Of a stretch of DNA of 64,000 nt, positions 36,801 to 45,866 are shown piece after piece. The first letter of the stretch is position 1; the number at the start of each line of letters is the position of its first letter. The stretch comes from an uncultured Mediterraneibacter sp. (GTDB taxonomy: Bacteria > Bacillota > Clostridia > Lachnospirales > Lachnospiraceae), in contig CALWMN010000002.1 of assembly GCA_944381935.1 (NCBI GenBank), positions 124,001 through 188,000 of the forward strand, in the 5' to 3' direction. The notes under the pieces were generated by a model. That model saw only the letters and a program-made list of their open reading frames with translations. It was not told the DNA's origin and made no database searches. A program made the position numbers and the translations under genes.

Positions 36801-37569
36801 GGGAACAAACTGTGAATATGACAGTGCCAGGGCGTTTGAGAGGGCAGGGGCAAAAGTGATTACCAGAGTGTTCCGAAATCTGGATGCGGAAGATATCCGT
36901 GCGTCTGTCGAAGAATTTGAAAGGGACATTGCAAAATCGCAGATGATTATGTTCCCGGGAGGATTCAGCGCAGGCGATGAGCCGGACGGATCAGCCAAGT
37001 TTTTTGCAACTGCGTTCCAGAACGAGAAGATTAAAGAGGCGGTGGAGAAGCTGCTCAATGAGAGGGACGGACTGGTGCTCGGAATCTGCAACGGCTTCCA
37101 GGCGCTGATCAAACTTGGGCTGGTTCCGGGCGGAAAGATAACGGGACAGACAGAAGAGTCCCCCACCCTGACATACAATACGATCGGACGCCATATTTCC
37201 AAAATGGTATATACGAAAGTTGTGACAAACAAATCTCCCTGGCTGCAGTGCGCAGATCTCGGCAGGGTATATACGAACCCGGCGTCTCACGGAGAGGGAC
37301 GGTTTGTGGCAAGTGAACAGTGGCTGGACAGGCTTTTTGAAAACGGGCAGGTCGCAACTCAGTACTGTGACCCTGAGGGGAAGGTCAGCATGTCAGAGGA
37401 ATGGAATGTCAACGGCTCTTACCGCGCTGTGGAGGGAATCACAAGCCCGGACGGCCGCGTACTTGGGAAAATGGCACATTCCGAACGCCGTGGGGATTCT
37501 GTTGCCATTAACATTTACGGCGAGCAGGATATGAAGATTTTTGAATCCGGCGTAAGGTATTTCCAATGA
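33814..37569 (+). CDS. purL: Phosphoribosylformylglycinamidine synthase, fused synthase and glutaminase
   Basis: PurL makes FGAM from FGAR, glutamine and ATP in purine synthesis. The 1251-residue protein is the large fused form. It shows the synthase segment DTYWSDHCRHTTF, two AIRS-like halves with NETHNHPTEIEPFGGA and GLPSIGGKDSMSGTF, and a C-terminal class I glutaminase with FPGTNCEYDSARAF, the catalytic Cys1092 in LGICNGFQ and the closing PNPA-like YTNPASHGEGRF. The start is ATG 33814 behind AAGGAG. It stands alone here; purA lies at 50.7 kb. Confidence 0.97.
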   Translation: MSDVKRVYVEKKPEFAVSARGLRHEIRHYLGLSGVTGVRVLIRYDAENISDETFERACRGVFAEPPVDMLYREEFPANAADRIFSVEFLPGQFDQRADSAEQCIRFIKEDEKPVIRTATTYVIEGVLSDEEFRKVKSHCINPVDSREASDEKPNTLVTVFEEPEDIRIFEGFKDMPEQELKELYNSLGLAMTFKDFLHIQAYFSGEEHRDPTMTEIRVLDTYWSDHCRHTTFSTELKHVSFDGGDYSEPIKKTYEQYLKDHSEIFGGRDDKFVCLMDLALMAMRKLKKEGKLEDQEESDEINACSIVVPVSVDGVEEEWLINFKNETHNHPTEIEPFGGAATCLGGAIRDPLSGRTYVYQAMRVTGAADPTVSAEATLKGKLPQKKLVREAAHGYSSYGNQIGLATGAVKEIYHPDYVAKRMEIGAVLGAAPRRAVIRETSDPGDIIILLGGRTGRDGCGGATGSSKVHTEESIETCGAEVQKGNPPTERKIQRLFRREEVSRLIKKCNDFGAGGVSVAIGELADGLKVELDKVPKKYAGLDGTEIAISESQERMAVVVGPKDVDRFMSYAKEENLEATAVAVVTESPRLVLVWRGKEIVNISRAFLDTNGAHQETDVEVEMPVREGSLFNREEVGDVRGKWLSTLADLNVCSQKGLVEMFDGSIGAGSVFMPHGGKYQMTETQAMVAKVPVRKGNTDSVSMMSYGFDPYLSSWSPYHGAVYAVTESVAKIVASGGDHRKIRFTFQEYFRRMTEDPRRWSQPFAALLGSYAAQIGFGLPSIGGKDSMSGTFQDIDVPPTLVSFAVDMAKDRDIITPELKRAGSRLVWLRIERDGYDLPVYDKVLEQYGKFTEDIRNGRIISAYALDRHGVIAAVSKMAFGNGMGVRLEHNMDPRDLFAPAFGDIIAEVPDGQTGNLSIAYTVIGEVTDSDGFEYRDTVISLEEAKKAWTGTLEKVFATKSSSHSEEVVEEKLFDASEVYVCSHKLAQPTVFIPVFPGTNCEYDSARAFERAGAKVITRVFRNLDAEDIRASVEEFERDIAKSQMIMFPGGFSAGDEPDGSAKFFATAFQNEKIKEAVEKLLNERDGLVLGICNGFQALIKLGLVPGGKITGQTEESPTLTYNTIGRHISKMVYTKVVTNKSPWLQCADLGRVYTNPASHGEGRFVASEQWLDRLFENGQVATQYCDPEGKVSMSEEWNVNGSYRAVEGITSPDGRVLGKMAHSERRGDSVAINIYGEQDMKIFESGVRYFQ

Positions 37570-37603
37570 AATACAGGGCTGTTAAAAATTTAGAAAAAAA
37601 CTG

Positions 37604-37633
37604 TTGACATTTGACAGAAAGTGATAGTATAAT
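37604..37633 (+). promoter_or_regulatory. Promoter for the tRNA-Val/tRNA-Met unit
   Basis: TTGACA (37604-37609), 18 bases and TATAAT (37628-37633): both boxes match the consensus. Confidence 0.8.
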
Positions 37634-37639
37634 AGCAAA

Positions 37640-37669
37640 GCGGGTTGCGGGAGAGATACCGAAACCCGC
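37640..37669 (+). other. Hairpin in the leader of the tRNA transcript
   Basis: GCGGGTT (37640-37646) pairs with AACCCGC (37663-37669), with inner CGG/CCG pairs. It lies nine bases before tRNA-Val and may guide 5' processing. Confidence 0.55.
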
Positions 37670-37677
37670 CAAAATAT

Positions 37678-37750
37678 GGGGTCTTAGCTCAGCTGGGAGA
37701 GCATCTGCCTTACAAGCAGAGGGTCATAGGTTCGAGCCCTATAGGCCCCA
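37678..37750 (+). tRNA. tRNA-Val (anticodon TAC)
   Basis: A 73-base cloverleaf with acceptor GGGGTCT/AGGCCCC, anticodon stem TCTGC/GCAGA with loop CTTACAA, T-stem ATAGG/CCTAT and discriminator A. CCA is not encoded. Confidence 0.95.
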
Positions 37751-37765
37751 TATAAAACCTAATAT

Positions 37766-37839
37766 GGCGGAATAGCTCAGTTGGCTAGAGCACACGGTTC
37801 ATACCCGTGGTGTCGCTGGTTCAAATCCAGTTTCCGCTA
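37766..37839 (+). tRNA. tRNA-Met (anticodon CAT), probably elongator
   Basis: A 74-base cloverleaf with acceptor GGCGGAA/TTCCGCT (G1-U72 pair), anticodon stem CACGG/CCGTG and loop TTCATAC. The G1-U72 end and anticodon stem match the Bacillus elongator tRNA-Met, not the initiator or the Ile-CAT type. Confidence 0.9.
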
Positions 37840-37845
37840 CTATCA

Positions 37846-37875
37846 AAAGCATCGGTTTTCCGATGCTTTCTTTCT
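37846..37875 (+). terminator. Terminator after the tRNA unit
   Basis: AAAGCATCGG and CCGATGCTTT pair around TTTT, followed by CTTTCT. Confidence 0.85.
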
Positions 37876-38008
37876 GCGGATAACCGGGCAGAATACCGCT
37901 CTCTATGCGGGGATTAAGCTTTTCTTAAGGTTCGGGAGAATCCCCTAGGCATGTGGTGCATTTTATGATAGAATTAGGGGCGGAACGACATACGGAGGAT
38001 AAAGCAGG

Positions 38009-38374
38009 ATGAATAGTAACAGAGGACTTATTATCAGGGCTATATTGGGAGCTTACCTGGCGTTTATCGGTGCCCGCCTTTTGATGCAGGTCATCAGTCA
38101 TAAACCAAGCGACAGTGTGATGATGTCGGTGTTTGCCGTGGCTTTTATGATAATCGGGGCTGCTTACGCTGTGTTTTCCCTGAGAAATCTATGGAAGGGC
38201 AGGAAGGACAGCCATATCCTGGAGGATGAGGATCTGACGGAGGAATTGCAGGAACGGCAGCCAGATGCCGTGAGCCAGAACCCTCAGGGTTCCGGGCCCG
38301 GGGAAGAGCCGGGAAAAGCGAGAGGGAAAAAAGAAAAGCCGAGGGAGACAAAGGCAGATTTCAAGGAGAAATGA
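38009..38374 (+). CDS. Small two-helix membrane protein with charged tail
   Basis: This 121-residue protein has two hydrophobic helices (about residues 8-28 and 38-60) and a long, highly charged C-terminal tail rich in Glu, Lys, Gln and Pro. No known motif is visible. GGAGG precedes the ATG at 38009. It ends one base before ispF, so it probably shares a transcript with it. Such proteins are common in Lachnospiraceae and unnamed. Confidence 0.7.
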   Translation: MNSNRGLIIRAILGAYLAFIGARLLMQVISHKPSDSVMMSVFAVAFMIIGAAYAVFSLRNLWKGRKDSHILEDEDLTEELQERQPDAVSQNPQGSGPGEEPGKARGKKEKPRETKADFKEK

Positions 38375-38375
38375 T

Positions 38376-38936
38376 ATGCGTGTTGGAATGGGATATGATG
38401 TTCATAAGCTGACGGATGGAAGAAAACTGATCCTGGGCGGGGTCGAGATCCCCTGCGAGAAAGGACTGCTGGGACACTCGGATGCCGACGTGCTCGTCCA
38501 TGCAGTGATGGATGCGCTGCTTGGCGCTGCCGCGCTGGGAGATATCGGGAAGCATTTCCCGGATACGGATCCTGAGTATGAGGGGATCTCCAGTATTCGG
38601 CTTCTGGAACATGTGGGGAAGCTTCTGGAAGAGAAGGGGTATGTAATAGAAAATATTGATGCGACAATTATAGCTCAGCGCCCCAAAATGCTCCCTTACA
38701 TTGAGAATATGAGGAAAAATATGTCAGAAGCGCTGAAAATTGAGGCGGACCAGATCAATGTCAAAGCGACAACAGAAGAAGGCCTTGGATTTACCGGACA
38801 GGGACAGGGAATCTCTTCCCATGCCATCTGTGCAGTTGAAAAGTATATGAATTTCAGCAGCTTTGACGTGACCGGCGATATGCCGGCATGCCGGGGATGC
38901 TGCGGGCAGAACCCGAAAGGGGAGAAGGGGTTATGA
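38376..38936 (+). CDS. ispF: 2-C-methyl-D-erythritol 2,4-cyclodiphosphate synthase with C-terminal tail
   Basis: IspF cyclises CDP-ME phosphate in the non-mevalonate pathway. Metal ligands Asp8, His10 and His42 are in place (GMGYDVHKL and [13 protein letters not shown]), and the trimer core ends near residue 157 at AICAVEKY. The protein runs to 186 residues, about 28 longer than usual, with a tail containing ACRGCCG (Cys172, Cys175, Cys176). AAGGAG precedes ATG 38376. The stop overlaps the next gene by four bases. The tail could bind metal or be a harmless read-on; it is not part of the known fold. Confidence 0.95.
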   Translation: MRVGMGYDVHKLTDGRKLILGGVEIPCEKGLLGHSDADVLVHAVMDALLGAAALGDIGKHFPDTDPEYEGISSIRLLEHVGKLLEEKGYVIENIDATIIAQRPKMLPYIENMRKNMSEALKIEADQINVKATTEEGLGFTGQGQGISSHAICAVEKYMNFSSFDVTGDMPACRGCCGQNPKGEKGL

Positions 38937-40072
38937 TACTTCGCAGACTGCGTCAGGAGGAGCATATTAAAACGAGAAAGCTGTGGGAGGAAGTTTTCGA
39001 GGAGGACACGAAGGAGTTTCTTGACTACTACTATTTTATCAAGGCGAGAAACAATGAGATTTATGTGGTTGAAGAAGACGGCGATATCCAGGCAATGCTG
39101 CAGCTTAATCCCTATACCCTCCGGATCGAGGACGGTCAGTACCAGTCCGATTATATTATTGCCGTGTCTACGCGGAAAGAATACCGGGGCAGAGGTTACA
39201 TGGGAAATCTGCTGCGGCGTGCAATGGGGGATATGTACCGTAAAAAGATGCCATTTACGTTTCTCATGCCGGCAGCTGAACAGATCTATACCCCATATGA
39301 TTTCCGGTTTATCTACCGCCAGCAGGTAAGGGTGCAGGAGGAGGCCGGGGATATGGCTGCTGCTGGGGATAAAGTCAGGTTTTCTGACGCTGTGCCGTGG
39401 GATGCGGCAGAGATGTCAGAATTTTTTGAACAGAATTATGCAGGCAGATGGCAGGTATTTGCCATCCGGGATGAAGAATATTACAGAACCATGATCTTAG
39501 AGCAACAAAGTGAGCATGGCGGCGTTAAACTCATGCGGGATAATGAGAACAGGATTGTGGGAATGTTCGCATATGCCCTCGAGGGCGCGCCGGAGATCAG
39601 GGAACCGTTATATCTGCCGGGATATGAAGAGGATTTTGCCCGTGGGGCGCTCCTCCTCTGCGGGGATGACCCGAAACCGGTGAAGATATATGGGGGATGT
39701 GATAAGGGGGAATGTGAAGAAAGACCAGTCATTATGGCAAGGATTTTATACTTGCCGGCGCTTTTTACAGCTCTGAAGGTTTCGGAGGATGTCAGCCTGG
39801 ACTGTTCATTTGCGGTGATTGATTCTGTGATACAGCAGAACAGCCGCGTCTGGGAGATATCCAGCAGCATTGGGGAAGAGCATCTTCATGTCAGGGAAAC
39901 AGAGGACTCGGAAGGGGTACTTCCAATTGCTGAGCTGACGGAGCTTTTGTTTGGAGTGAAGACAGCAGGGGAGATCAGGAAGTCGGAAGGCGTAATAATG
40001 ACGGACAGGATGGAGGTGGAACTGGATAAGCTGAAGAAACTCAAGCGGATTTTTTTGAATGAAATCGTATGA
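38933..40072 (+). CDS. GNAT N-acetyltransferase, Eis-like
   Basis: This 379-residue protein begins with a GNAT domain: [21 protein letters not shown] carries the acetyl-CoA loop. The rest resembles the second GNAT-like and sterol-carrier-like parts of Eis proteins, which acetylate aminoglycosides or peptides in Mycobacterium. ATG 38933 overlaps the ispF stop (ATGA). The real substrate is unknown and many Eis relatives have no tested function. Confidence 0.85.
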   Translation: MILRRLRQEEHIKTRKLWEEVFEEDTKEFLDYYYFIKARNNEIYVVEEDGDIQAMLQLNPYTLRIEDGQYQSDYIIAVSTRKEYRGRGYMGNLLRRAMGDMYRKKMPFTFLMPAAEQIYTPYDFRFIYRQQVRVQEEAGDMAAAGDKVRFSDAVPWDAAEMSEFFEQNYAGRWQVFAIRDEEYYRTMILEQQSEHGGVKLMRDNENRIVGMFAYALEGAPEIREPLYLPGYEEDFARGALLLCGDDPKPVKIYGGCDKGECEERPVIMARILYLPALFTALKVSEDVSLDCSFAVIDSVIQQNSRVWEISSSIGEEHLHVRETEDSEGVLPIAELTELLFGVKTAGEIRKSEGVIMTDRMEVELDKLKKLKRIFLNEIV

Positions 40073-40099
40073 CATTTACTTATGAGGAGGAAAAAGAAA

Positions 40100-40723
40100 A
40101 TGAGACATTTACTGAAGAAATCAGCAACATTATGTGCGGCAGCGGCAGGCGCTGCATTCCTGCTTGGAGGATGCGGGCAGAAATTCGATGAACAGGCTTA
40201 TGTCAAGGCATGCCTGGATGCAATTTATATGGAGGACTATCAGGAATATGCAGACCAGATCGGAGTGACGGTCGAGGAGGCGAAAAGCGATCTGGACGGT
40301 CAGTTCCAGGATTCCCTGGACTCAGCGTTTCTTGGGGATACTGTAACATCTGAGGAAGATAAAGAAGCATATAAAAATGTGATCCTGGATATATACAAAC
40401 TGGCGAAATACGAAGTGACGGGCAGCGAAGCAAACGGAGATGATTACATTGTCACAGTAGAAGTTCAGCCAAGCAATGTGTTTGAAAACCTGGAAAGCGG
40501 ATATGCCGAGAAGATTGAGGCAAAGGTTACGGACGGCACATATGATGAGAGCAAATCAGTATCTTATCTGACCGAATACCTTGAGGAAGCGATTGCTGCC
40601 AATGAATACGGCGATCCTGTAGAGGTAGAAGTGAATGTTGTCGGTGACGCAGACAATGTCTATACGATACCGGAATCGGATCTCACGGATATTGAGTCAG
40701 CGCTGTTCCCGGGAGCAGTATGA
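40100..40723 (+). CDS. Lipoprotein of unknown function (DUF5105-like)
   Basis: This 207-residue protein has a signal peptide with the lipobox LLGGC (Cys25), so it should be anchored to the outer membrane face. The rest is acidic and helix/strand mixed, with AYVKACLDAIYMEDYQEYAD at the start; this resembles small clostridial lipoproteins such as the DUF5105 group, a tentative link. The start is ATG 40100, because AGGAGG at 40084-40089 lies ten bases before it and the ATG at 40082 lies on it. It is 27 bases after the acetyltransferase gene. Confidence 0.75.
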   Translation: MRHLLKKSATLCAAAAGAAFLLGGCGQKFDEQAYVKACLDAIYMEDYQEYADQIGVTVEEAKSDLDGQFQDSLDSAFLGDTVTSEEDKEAYKNVILDIYKLAKYEVTGSEANGDDYIVTVEVQPSNVFENLESGYAEKIEAKVTDGTYDESKSVSYLTEYLEEAIAANEYGDPVEVEVNVVGDADNVYTIPESDLTDIESALFPGAV

Positions 40724-40741
40724 TCCACAGAAAACAAACGG

Positions 40742-40770
40742 TTGACAAACCGTTGAAACTCGCATAATAT
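40742..40770 (+). promoter_or_regulatory. Promoter of the cysE operon
   Basis: TTGACA (40742-40747), 17 bases and TAATAT (40765-40770), just before the T-box leader. Confidence 0.75.
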
Positions 40771-40776
40771 AAGGTA

Positions 40777-41019
40777 TAGCTGTAAAACGAAAAGGCAATG
40801 AACGGAAAGAGTAGCTGTTCTGAAACTCTAAGAGAGGGAATGTCGCCGGCTGAGAACATTCCCGGGCAGAGGGACTGCGAAGTGCATCCGGGAGCTGATC
40901 CTGTGAATCCAGTAGCAGGGTACGTAAGGCATACGTTACATGCAGTGAGTGAAAGAAGATTCTTTTATTAGAGTGGGACCGCGGAATAACTTCGTCTCTA
41001 ACCGAGACGAAGTTTTTTT
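40777..41019 (+). promoter_or_regulatory. T-box leader, cysteine type
   Basis: The leader carries the T-box core GAGTGGGACCGCGG at 40971-40984, a stem I region and a downstream terminator. TGC at 40883-40885, after GCGAAG and before A, is the likely specifier codon for cysteine. Uncharged tRNA-Cys should allow read-through into cysE and cysS. The gene context supports the specifier choice. It fills the 314-base gap before cysE. Confidence 0.9.
40988..41019 (+). terminator. T-box terminator before cysE
   Basis: AACTTCGTCTC and GAGACGAAGTT form an 11-base perfect stem followed by seven T. It competes with the T-box antiterminator. Confidence 0.92.
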
Positions 41020-41037
41020 GGTTTTGGAGGAAGGGAA

Positions 41038-41721
41038 ATGGGCATTATATCTTATATCAGGGAAGAAATACAGGTAATACGTGAACGCGACCCTGCGATC
41101 AAATCCAGCTTGGAAGTTCTGCTGTATCCAAGCTTTAAGGTAATCTTAAGGTACAGGCTGGCGCATAAATTATATTTGAAAAAGCATTATTTTCTTGCGC
41201 GTTGGATATCCCAGAGGGCGGCGAGAAAGACCGGGATCGAGATACATCCGGGAGCGACGATAGGGAAGGGGCTGTTTATCGACCACGGGAGTGGCGTTAT
41301 TATAGGCGAGACAACGGTTATAGGGGACAATGTGACCCTTTACCAGGGTGTGACGCTTGGCGGGACAGGGAAGGAGCAGGGCAAGCGGCACCCCACACTG
41401 ATGGATAATGTCATGGTCAGTGCCGGCGCCAAGATACTGGGATCTTTTACAATCGGTGAAAACTCCAAGATCGGAGCTGGTTCTGTCGTTCTGGAGGAGG
41501 TGCCGCCCAATTGTACCGTTGTGGGCGTTCCGGGACGTATCGTACGGATGGGGAACAAGAAAGTGCCCAGAAGCGATATGGACCAGATACATCTTCCGGA
41601 TCCTGTGCTGAATGATATACGAAGCCTTCAGGAGGAGAACAAAAGACTTCACGAAGAGCTCAAGGATATGGTAAAATGTATGAAATGCTTTGAAAAAGGA
41701 GAATGTAATGAAGATCTATAA
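41038..41721 (+). CDS. cysE: Serine O-acetyltransferase
   Basis: CysE makes O-acetylserine, the substrate of CysK. The 227-residue protein shows an N-terminal helical part and the left-handed beta-helix with [18 protein letters not shown] and [22 protein letters not shown], including the catalytic Asp-His. It ends in a charged, coiled-coil-like tail with [20 protein letters not shown] precedes the ATG. It is the first gene behind the cysteine T-box and overlaps cysS by 14 bases. Confidence 0.96.
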   Translation: MGIISYIREEIQVIRERDPAIKSSLEVLLYPSFKVILRYRLAHKLYLKKHYFLARWISQRAARKTGIEIHPGATIGKGLFIDHGSGVIIGETTVIGDNVTLYQGVTLGGTGKEQGKRHPTLMDNVMVSAGAKILGSFTIGENSKIGAGSVVLEEVPPNCTVVGVPGRIVRMGNKKVPRSDMDQIHLPDPVLNDIRSLQEENKRLHEELKDMVKCMKCFEKGECNEDL

Positions 41722-43114
41722 TACGCTGACAAAAAGAAAAGAGGAATTTGTGCCGCTGGAAGAAGGCAAGGTAAAAATGTATGTGTGCGGCCCTACCGTA
41801 TACAATTTCATCCATATCGGAAATGCAAGGCCGATGATCGTATTTGACACCGTGAGACGGTATTTTGAGTATAAGGGATATGAGGTGAATTATGTCTCTA
41901 ATTTTACCGATGTGGACGATAAGATTATCAAAAAGGCGATCGAGGAAGGCGTGGCTGCTGAAGAGATCTCCAGCCGGTATATTGCAGAATGCAAAAAGGA
42001 TATGGAAGGTATGAACATCAAGCCTGCCACGAAGCATCCTCTCGCAACGGACGAGATCTGCGGCATGGTTGACATGATCCAGACACTGATTGACAAGGGG
42101 TATGCATATGAGAAGAACGGGACAGTGTATTACCGCACGAGGAAATTCGAGGGATATGGGAAGCTTTCCCATAAGAACCTGGACGACCTGCAGGGGGGTG
42201 GACGAACACTCCTTGTGACAGGAGAGGATGAGAAAGAAGACTCCCTGGACTTTGTCCTCTGGAAGCCGAAGAAAGAGGGAGAACCGGCATGGAAGTCGCC
42301 GTGGAGCGAGGGACGTCCGGGATGGCATATCGAGTGCTCGGAGATGTCGAAGAAATATCTGGGCGAGCAGATTGATATCCATGCCGGCGGAGAGGACCTG
42401 ATCTTCCCCCATCATGAAAACGAGATAGCCCAGAGCGAGGCGGCAAATGGCAAAGAATTTGCGAAATACTGGATGCACAATGCATTTTTGAATATTGATA
42501 ACCGAAAGATGTCAAAATCTCTGGGGAATTTTTTTACTGTGCGTGAGATCGGCGAAAAGTATGACCTTCAGGTGCTGCGGTTCTTCATGCTCAGCGCACA
42601 CTACAGAAGCCCGCTGAACTTCAGTGCAGAGCTGATGGAGTCGTCCAAAAACGGACTGGACAGAATACGCAAAGCCGCGGGGAACCTGAAATTCCTCATG
42701 GAATCTGCCAGGACAGATGAAATGACGGATGGGGAAAAGAAAAAAATTGCGGGGACAGACGTTTTCGCTGCGGACTTTGAGCGGGCGATGGATGATGATT
42801 TCAATACGGCGGATGCGATTGCGGCCGTGTTTGAGCTTGTAAAATATATCAACACGACGGCAGACGGGAACAGCTCAAAAGAGTACCTTGCAGGTCTTGA
42901 GAAACGTCTTGTAAGCCTCACCGACGTGCTCGGAATCATTGTGGAGAAAGAAGAGGAGATCCTGGACGCAGACATTGAGGCTCTGATTGAGGAGCGCCAG
43001 CAGGCAAGGAAGGCAAAGGAGTTTGCCAGGGCAGACCAGATCAGAGATGAGCTTCTTAAAAAGGGGATCATCCTGGAGGATACGCGAGAAGGAGTAAAAT
43101 GGAGAAGAGCATAG
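41708..43114 (+). CDS. cysS: Cysteinyl-tRNA synthetase
   Basis: CysS charges tRNA-Cys. The 468-residue class I enzyme has the zinc-cysteine and HIGH region [16 protein letters not shown], zinc ligands in WHIECSEMS, and KMSKSLGN. Length is normal. ATG 41708 is chosen over a TTG at 41690 that would sit over the AAAAGGAG site. It overlaps both its neighbours, cysE and mrnC, so translation is tightly linked. The T-box couples its level to tRNA-Cys charging. Confidence 0.97.
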   Translation: MKIYNTLTKRKEEFVPLEEGKVKMYVCGPTVYNFIHIGNARPMIVFDTVRRYFEYKGYEVNYVSNFTDVDDKIIKKAIEEGVAAEEISSRYIAECKKDMEGMNIKPATKHPLATDEICGMVDMIQTLIDKGYAYEKNGTVYYRTRKFEGYGKLSHKNLDDLQGGGRTLLVTGEDEKEDSLDFVLWKPKKEGEPAWKSPWSEGRPGWHIECSEMSKKYLGEQIDIHAGGEDLIFPHHENEIAQSEAANGKEFAKYWMHNAFLNIDNRKMSKSLGNFFTVREIGEKYDLQVLRFFMLSAHYRSPLNFSAELMESSKNGLDRIRKAAGNLKFLMESARTDEMTDGEKKKIAGTDVFAADFERAMDDDFNTADAIAAVFELVKYINTTADGNSSKEYLAGLEKRLVSLTDVLGIIVEKEEEILDADIEALIEERQQARKAKEFARADQIRDELLKKGIILEDTREGVKWRRA

Positions 43115-43560
43115 AATTGGGATTTGAACATTATATCCAGAGCATACCGGGAGTGAACAGGATTGATGCAAAAAACTGTTCGCCGCTTGTTCTGGCGTAT
43201 ATCGGGGACTGTGTCTTCGACCTGATCATCAAGACAATGGTTGCCGGAAGGGGAAACCGGCAGGTGCATCTGCTGCATGAGGAGACAAGCCGGTATGTAC
43301 AGGCGTCTGCCCAGTCGTTCATGATGCGCTCCATGCAGGAGCATCTGACGGAGGAAGAACATGCCGTTTACAGGCGGGGACGCAATACGAGGACGGTGTC
43401 TCCTGCAAAAAACCAGTCGATTACGGACTACAGGAGGGCGACCGGGTTTGAAGCGCTGGTTGGATATCTCTATCTTCAAGGACAGTATCAGCGGCTGGCT
43501 GCCCTGGTGACGATCGGTCTTAAAAGTATGGAAGAAAGATTAGAGAAAACAGAAGATTGA
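43099..43560 (+). CDS. mrnC: Mini-ribonuclease III
   Basis: MrnC matures 23S rRNA ends. The 153-residue protein is a single RNase III catalytic domain without a double-stranded-RNA-binding domain. It shows [17 protein letters not shown] and the later [13 protein letters not shown], which hold the acidic active-site residues. It overlaps cysS by 16 bases and comes before rlmB, as in Bacillus. Gene order and length agree with the family. Confidence 0.95.
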   Translation: MEKSIELGFEHYIQSIPGVNRIDAKNCSPLVLAYIGDCVFDLIIKTMVAGRGNRQVHLLHEETSRYVQASAQSFMMRSMQEHLTEEEHAVYRRGRNTRTVSPAKNQSITDYRRATGFEALVGYLYLQGQYQRLAALVTIGLKSMEERLEKTED

Positions 43561-43575
43561 CGGGGAGATTGCCAC

Positions 43576-44340
43576 ATGCAGGAAAAGAACAGAGAAGAAA
43601 ATAAAACAGAACATACGCTGGCAGTAGAGGGGCGTAACGCGGTTCTCGAAGCATTCCGCTCAGGGAGGACGATCGACAAGGTGTTCGTGCTCGACGGATG
43701 CCAGGACGGGCCTGTCAGAACGATCATAAGGGAAGCCAGAAAGCATGGATCCATCTTGAACTTCGTGCCCAGAGAGAGGCTGGATCAAATGTCAGGGACG
43801 GGAAAACATCAGGGCGTTATCGCGTATGCTGCAGCTTACAGATACAGCGCGGTGGATGATATGCTCAGCCTTGCCGGGGAGAGAGGGGAAGATCCTTTCC
43901 TGATTCTTCTAGATAACATTGAGGATCCGCACAATCTCGGGGCAATCATCCGTACCGCAAATGTTGCCGGTGCGCACGGTGTGGTTATCCCAAAGCGGAG
44001 GGCTTCCGGCCTTACGGCTACGGTGGCAAAGACTTCTGCCGGAGCGTTGAATTACACTCCGGTGGCAAAGGTGACGAACCTGGCAAAGACGATGGAGGAA
44101 CTCAAGAAAAAGGGGATGTGGTTTGTCTGTGCGGACATGGACGGGACTTCCATGTATGAGCAGGACCTGACAGGGCCCATAGGGCTTGTGGTCGGAAGTG
44201 AGGGCGAAGGTGTGGGACGGCTGGTAAAAGAAAAATGCGATTTTGTCGCATCGATTCCGATGAAGGGACAGATCAGTTCCCTGAATGCTTCCGTGGCAGC
44301 AGGGGTGCTTGCGTATGAAATCGTGCGCCAGCGCAGATAG
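43576..44340 (+). CDS. rlmB: 23S rRNA (guanosine-2'-O-)-methyltransferase RlmB (SpoU family)
   Basis: RlmB methylates a guanosine of the peptidyl-transferase region of 23S rRNA. The 254-residue protein has an N-terminal substrate-binding domain (VEGRNAVLEAF) and the SpoU knot domain with LDNIEDPHNLGAIIRTA, GLVVGSEGEGVGRLV and IPMKGQISSLNASVAAGVL. Length is usual. It stands 15 bases after mrnC and directly touches sigH. Confidence 0.95.
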   Translation: MQEKNREENKTEHTLAVEGRNAVLEAFRSGRTIDKVFVLDGCQDGPVRTIIREARKHGSILNFVPRERLDQMSGTGKHQGVIAYAAAYRYSAVDDMLSLAGERGEDPFLILLDNIEDPHNLGAIIRTANVAGAHGVVIPKRRASGLTATVAKTSAGALNYTPVAKVTNLAKTMEELKKKGMWFVCADMDGTSMYEQDLTGPIGLVVGSEGEGVGRLVKEKCDFVASIPMKGQISSLNASVAAGVLAYEIVRQRR

Positions 44341-44994
44341 ATGGGGAGACAGAACAATCTCATGGGAAAATATGACAGAATGGCCGATGAAGAACTTATC
44401 AACAGATTGAGAGAGGGGAACCGGGAGATCATGGACCATCTCATGGTAAAATACAAATCCATGGTAAGGCAGAAGGCGAGGGCGATGTTCCTGCTGGGCG
44501 GAGAAAATGAAGATCTGATCCAGGAGGGAATGATCGGGCTGATCAAAGCGGTGAGAGATTATGACAGTGATCAGGGCGCATCTTTCGCCAGCTTTGCGGA
44601 GCTGTGTGTCTCAAGGCAGATGTACTCTGCGATTGAAGCGTCGAAAAGAAAAAAACATCTCCCCCTTAACTCCTATGTTTCCCTGTATGAGGAAGGAGAA
44701 TCAGAAGGGGAGGGGAACAGCATCCCGCTGATCGATACGATTGAGCCGGAGAAGGAGAATGATCCGGAGGCTCTCTATTTCGGGAAGGAGTTTACCGAAG
44801 CGTTTGTCGAGCGCCTGAAAGAAAAACTGAGCCCGCTGGAAAATCATGTCCTCTATCTTCATCTGATGGGAACAGATTACAGGACGATAGCCGAGCTGCT
44901 CAACAAAAGCCCCAAATCGATTGACAATGCCCTCCAGCGGATCAAGGGGAAAGCTGAAAAGATGCTGGAAAGCACAGAAAGAAAACGGATTTAG
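44341..44994 (+). CDS. sigH: RNA polymerase sigma-H factor (stationary phase/sporulation)
   Basis: SigH drives early sporulation genes. The 217-residue protein has region 2 with DLIQEGMIGLIKAVRDYD and FASFAELCVSRQMYSAI, the linker KHLPLNSYVSL typical of SigH, and region 4 ending SIDNALQRIKGKAEKML. It begins at the base after the rlmB stop; ATG 44362 is another possible start because no clear ribosome site precedes 44341. In Bacillus yacP lies between rlmB and sigH; here it is absent. With no terminator or promoter in the gap it is probably read from the cysteine T-box transcript. Confidence 0.93.
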   Translation: MGRQNNLMGKYDRMADEELINRLREGNREIMDHLMVKYKSMVRQKARAMFLLGGENEDLIQEGMIGLIKAVRDYDSDQGASFASFAELCVSRQMYSAIEASKRKKHLPLNSYVSLYEEGESEGEGNSIPLIDTIEPEKENDPEALYFGKEFTEAFVERLKEKLSPLENHVLYLHLMGTDYRTIAELLNKSPKSIDNALQRIKGKAEKMLESTERKRI

Positions 44995-45005
44995 GAGACA
45001 GTAAG

Positions 45006-45866
45006 ATGAAAAAAACAGGAAATGCATTACTCGCTTTATTTATTTTTGGACTCACTTTATTACTATTTAACGGACTTTCTTTGATAATTTCGGCGGCGGT
45101 CACGGTTTTTTCGCTGATTGCCCGGGGCGAAGCCGGAATTGATACAGCCTATTCGTACCTGATGGGACATCTGAATTATTATTCGGCTGTGATCTACACC
45201 ATTACATTATCCCTGTTTGCCCTCTGGTACTATTTCGCCGTGACCGAGCCGCAGGGACCCGGCTGTTTTGCCCGGATGAAAAAGAAAAATCTGAGACTGT
45301 CAGGCTTTGCGTGGATCGTTTTGCTGACGTTTGCCCTCCAGCATGTCACCACCCTTATTATGACGCTGATTCATGCCGTCGCACCGGCAGCTATGGAAGA
45401 GTATACGCAGATGGTAGAGGAATCCGGACTGGGGCAGTATTCTGTGATGTGGGCAATTGCAACGCTGATCCTCCCGCCGCTCACGGAAGAGATCATCTTC
45501 AGGGGGCTGATCATGCGATATCTCCGCCGTGCAGGTGCGTGCTTTGTGGTGGCAAATCTGATACAGGCTGTTATGTTCGGTATTTTCCATATGAACCTTG
45601 TGCAGGGAATCTATGCAACCGTACTGGGATTCATACTCGGGTATCTGGCTCACAGATACAAGACACTGGTCATGCCCATGTTTATGCATCTGGTCTACAA
45701 TTTCTTTGGGACGGTGCTCGTGGAGCTGGAGAACCGGCTGATGCCGGACGCTGTGCTGACCGGCATTGTACTGCTCAGTGTGCCGCTGATCGTACTGGCG
45801 CTGGTCATGATCCAGTCCGGGACGAGACAACCGGCTGCCGGGACCTCAAAGGAGGAACAGATATGA
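45006..45866 (+). CDS. CPBP family intramembrane glutamic protease
   Basis: This 286-residue protein has about seven to eight membrane helices and the three CPBP motifs: [14 protein letters not shown] (Glu161, Glu162), FGIFHMN and the late HLVYNFFG. These residues form the site in related Rce1-type proteases. AGGAG precedes ATG 45006, 11 bases after sigH. Its stop overlaps dtd by four bases. Substrates are unknown; roles in peptide processing or immunity are seen in the family. Confidence 0.9.
   Translation: MKKTGNALLALFIFGLTLLLFNGLSLIISAAVTVFSLIARGEAGIDTAYSYLMGHLNYYSAVIYTITLSLFALWYYFAVTEPQGPGCFARMKKKNLRLSGFAWIVLLTFALQHVTTLIMTLIHAVAPAAMEEYTQMVEESGLGQYSVMWAIATLILPPLTEEIIFRGLIMRYLRRAGACFVVANLIQAVMFGIFHMNLVQGIYATVLGFILGYLAHRYKTLVMPMFMHLVYNFFGTVLVELENRLMPDAVLTGIVLLSVPLIVLALVMIQSGTRQPAAGTSKEEQI

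Noticed and set aside
37678-37839. tRNA genes as possible attachment sites of a mobile element
   Set aside because: No integrase, no repeated tRNA end and ordinary genes on both sides.
37876-38008. Search for a riboswitch before the small membrane gene/ispF
   Set aside because: Only short weak pairings; no conserved core seen.
45311-45862. Upstream extension of the dtd frame
   Set aside because: Dtd starts cleanly at ATG 45863 with GGAGG; the extension overlaps the whole CPBP gene and has low-complexity shadow sequence.
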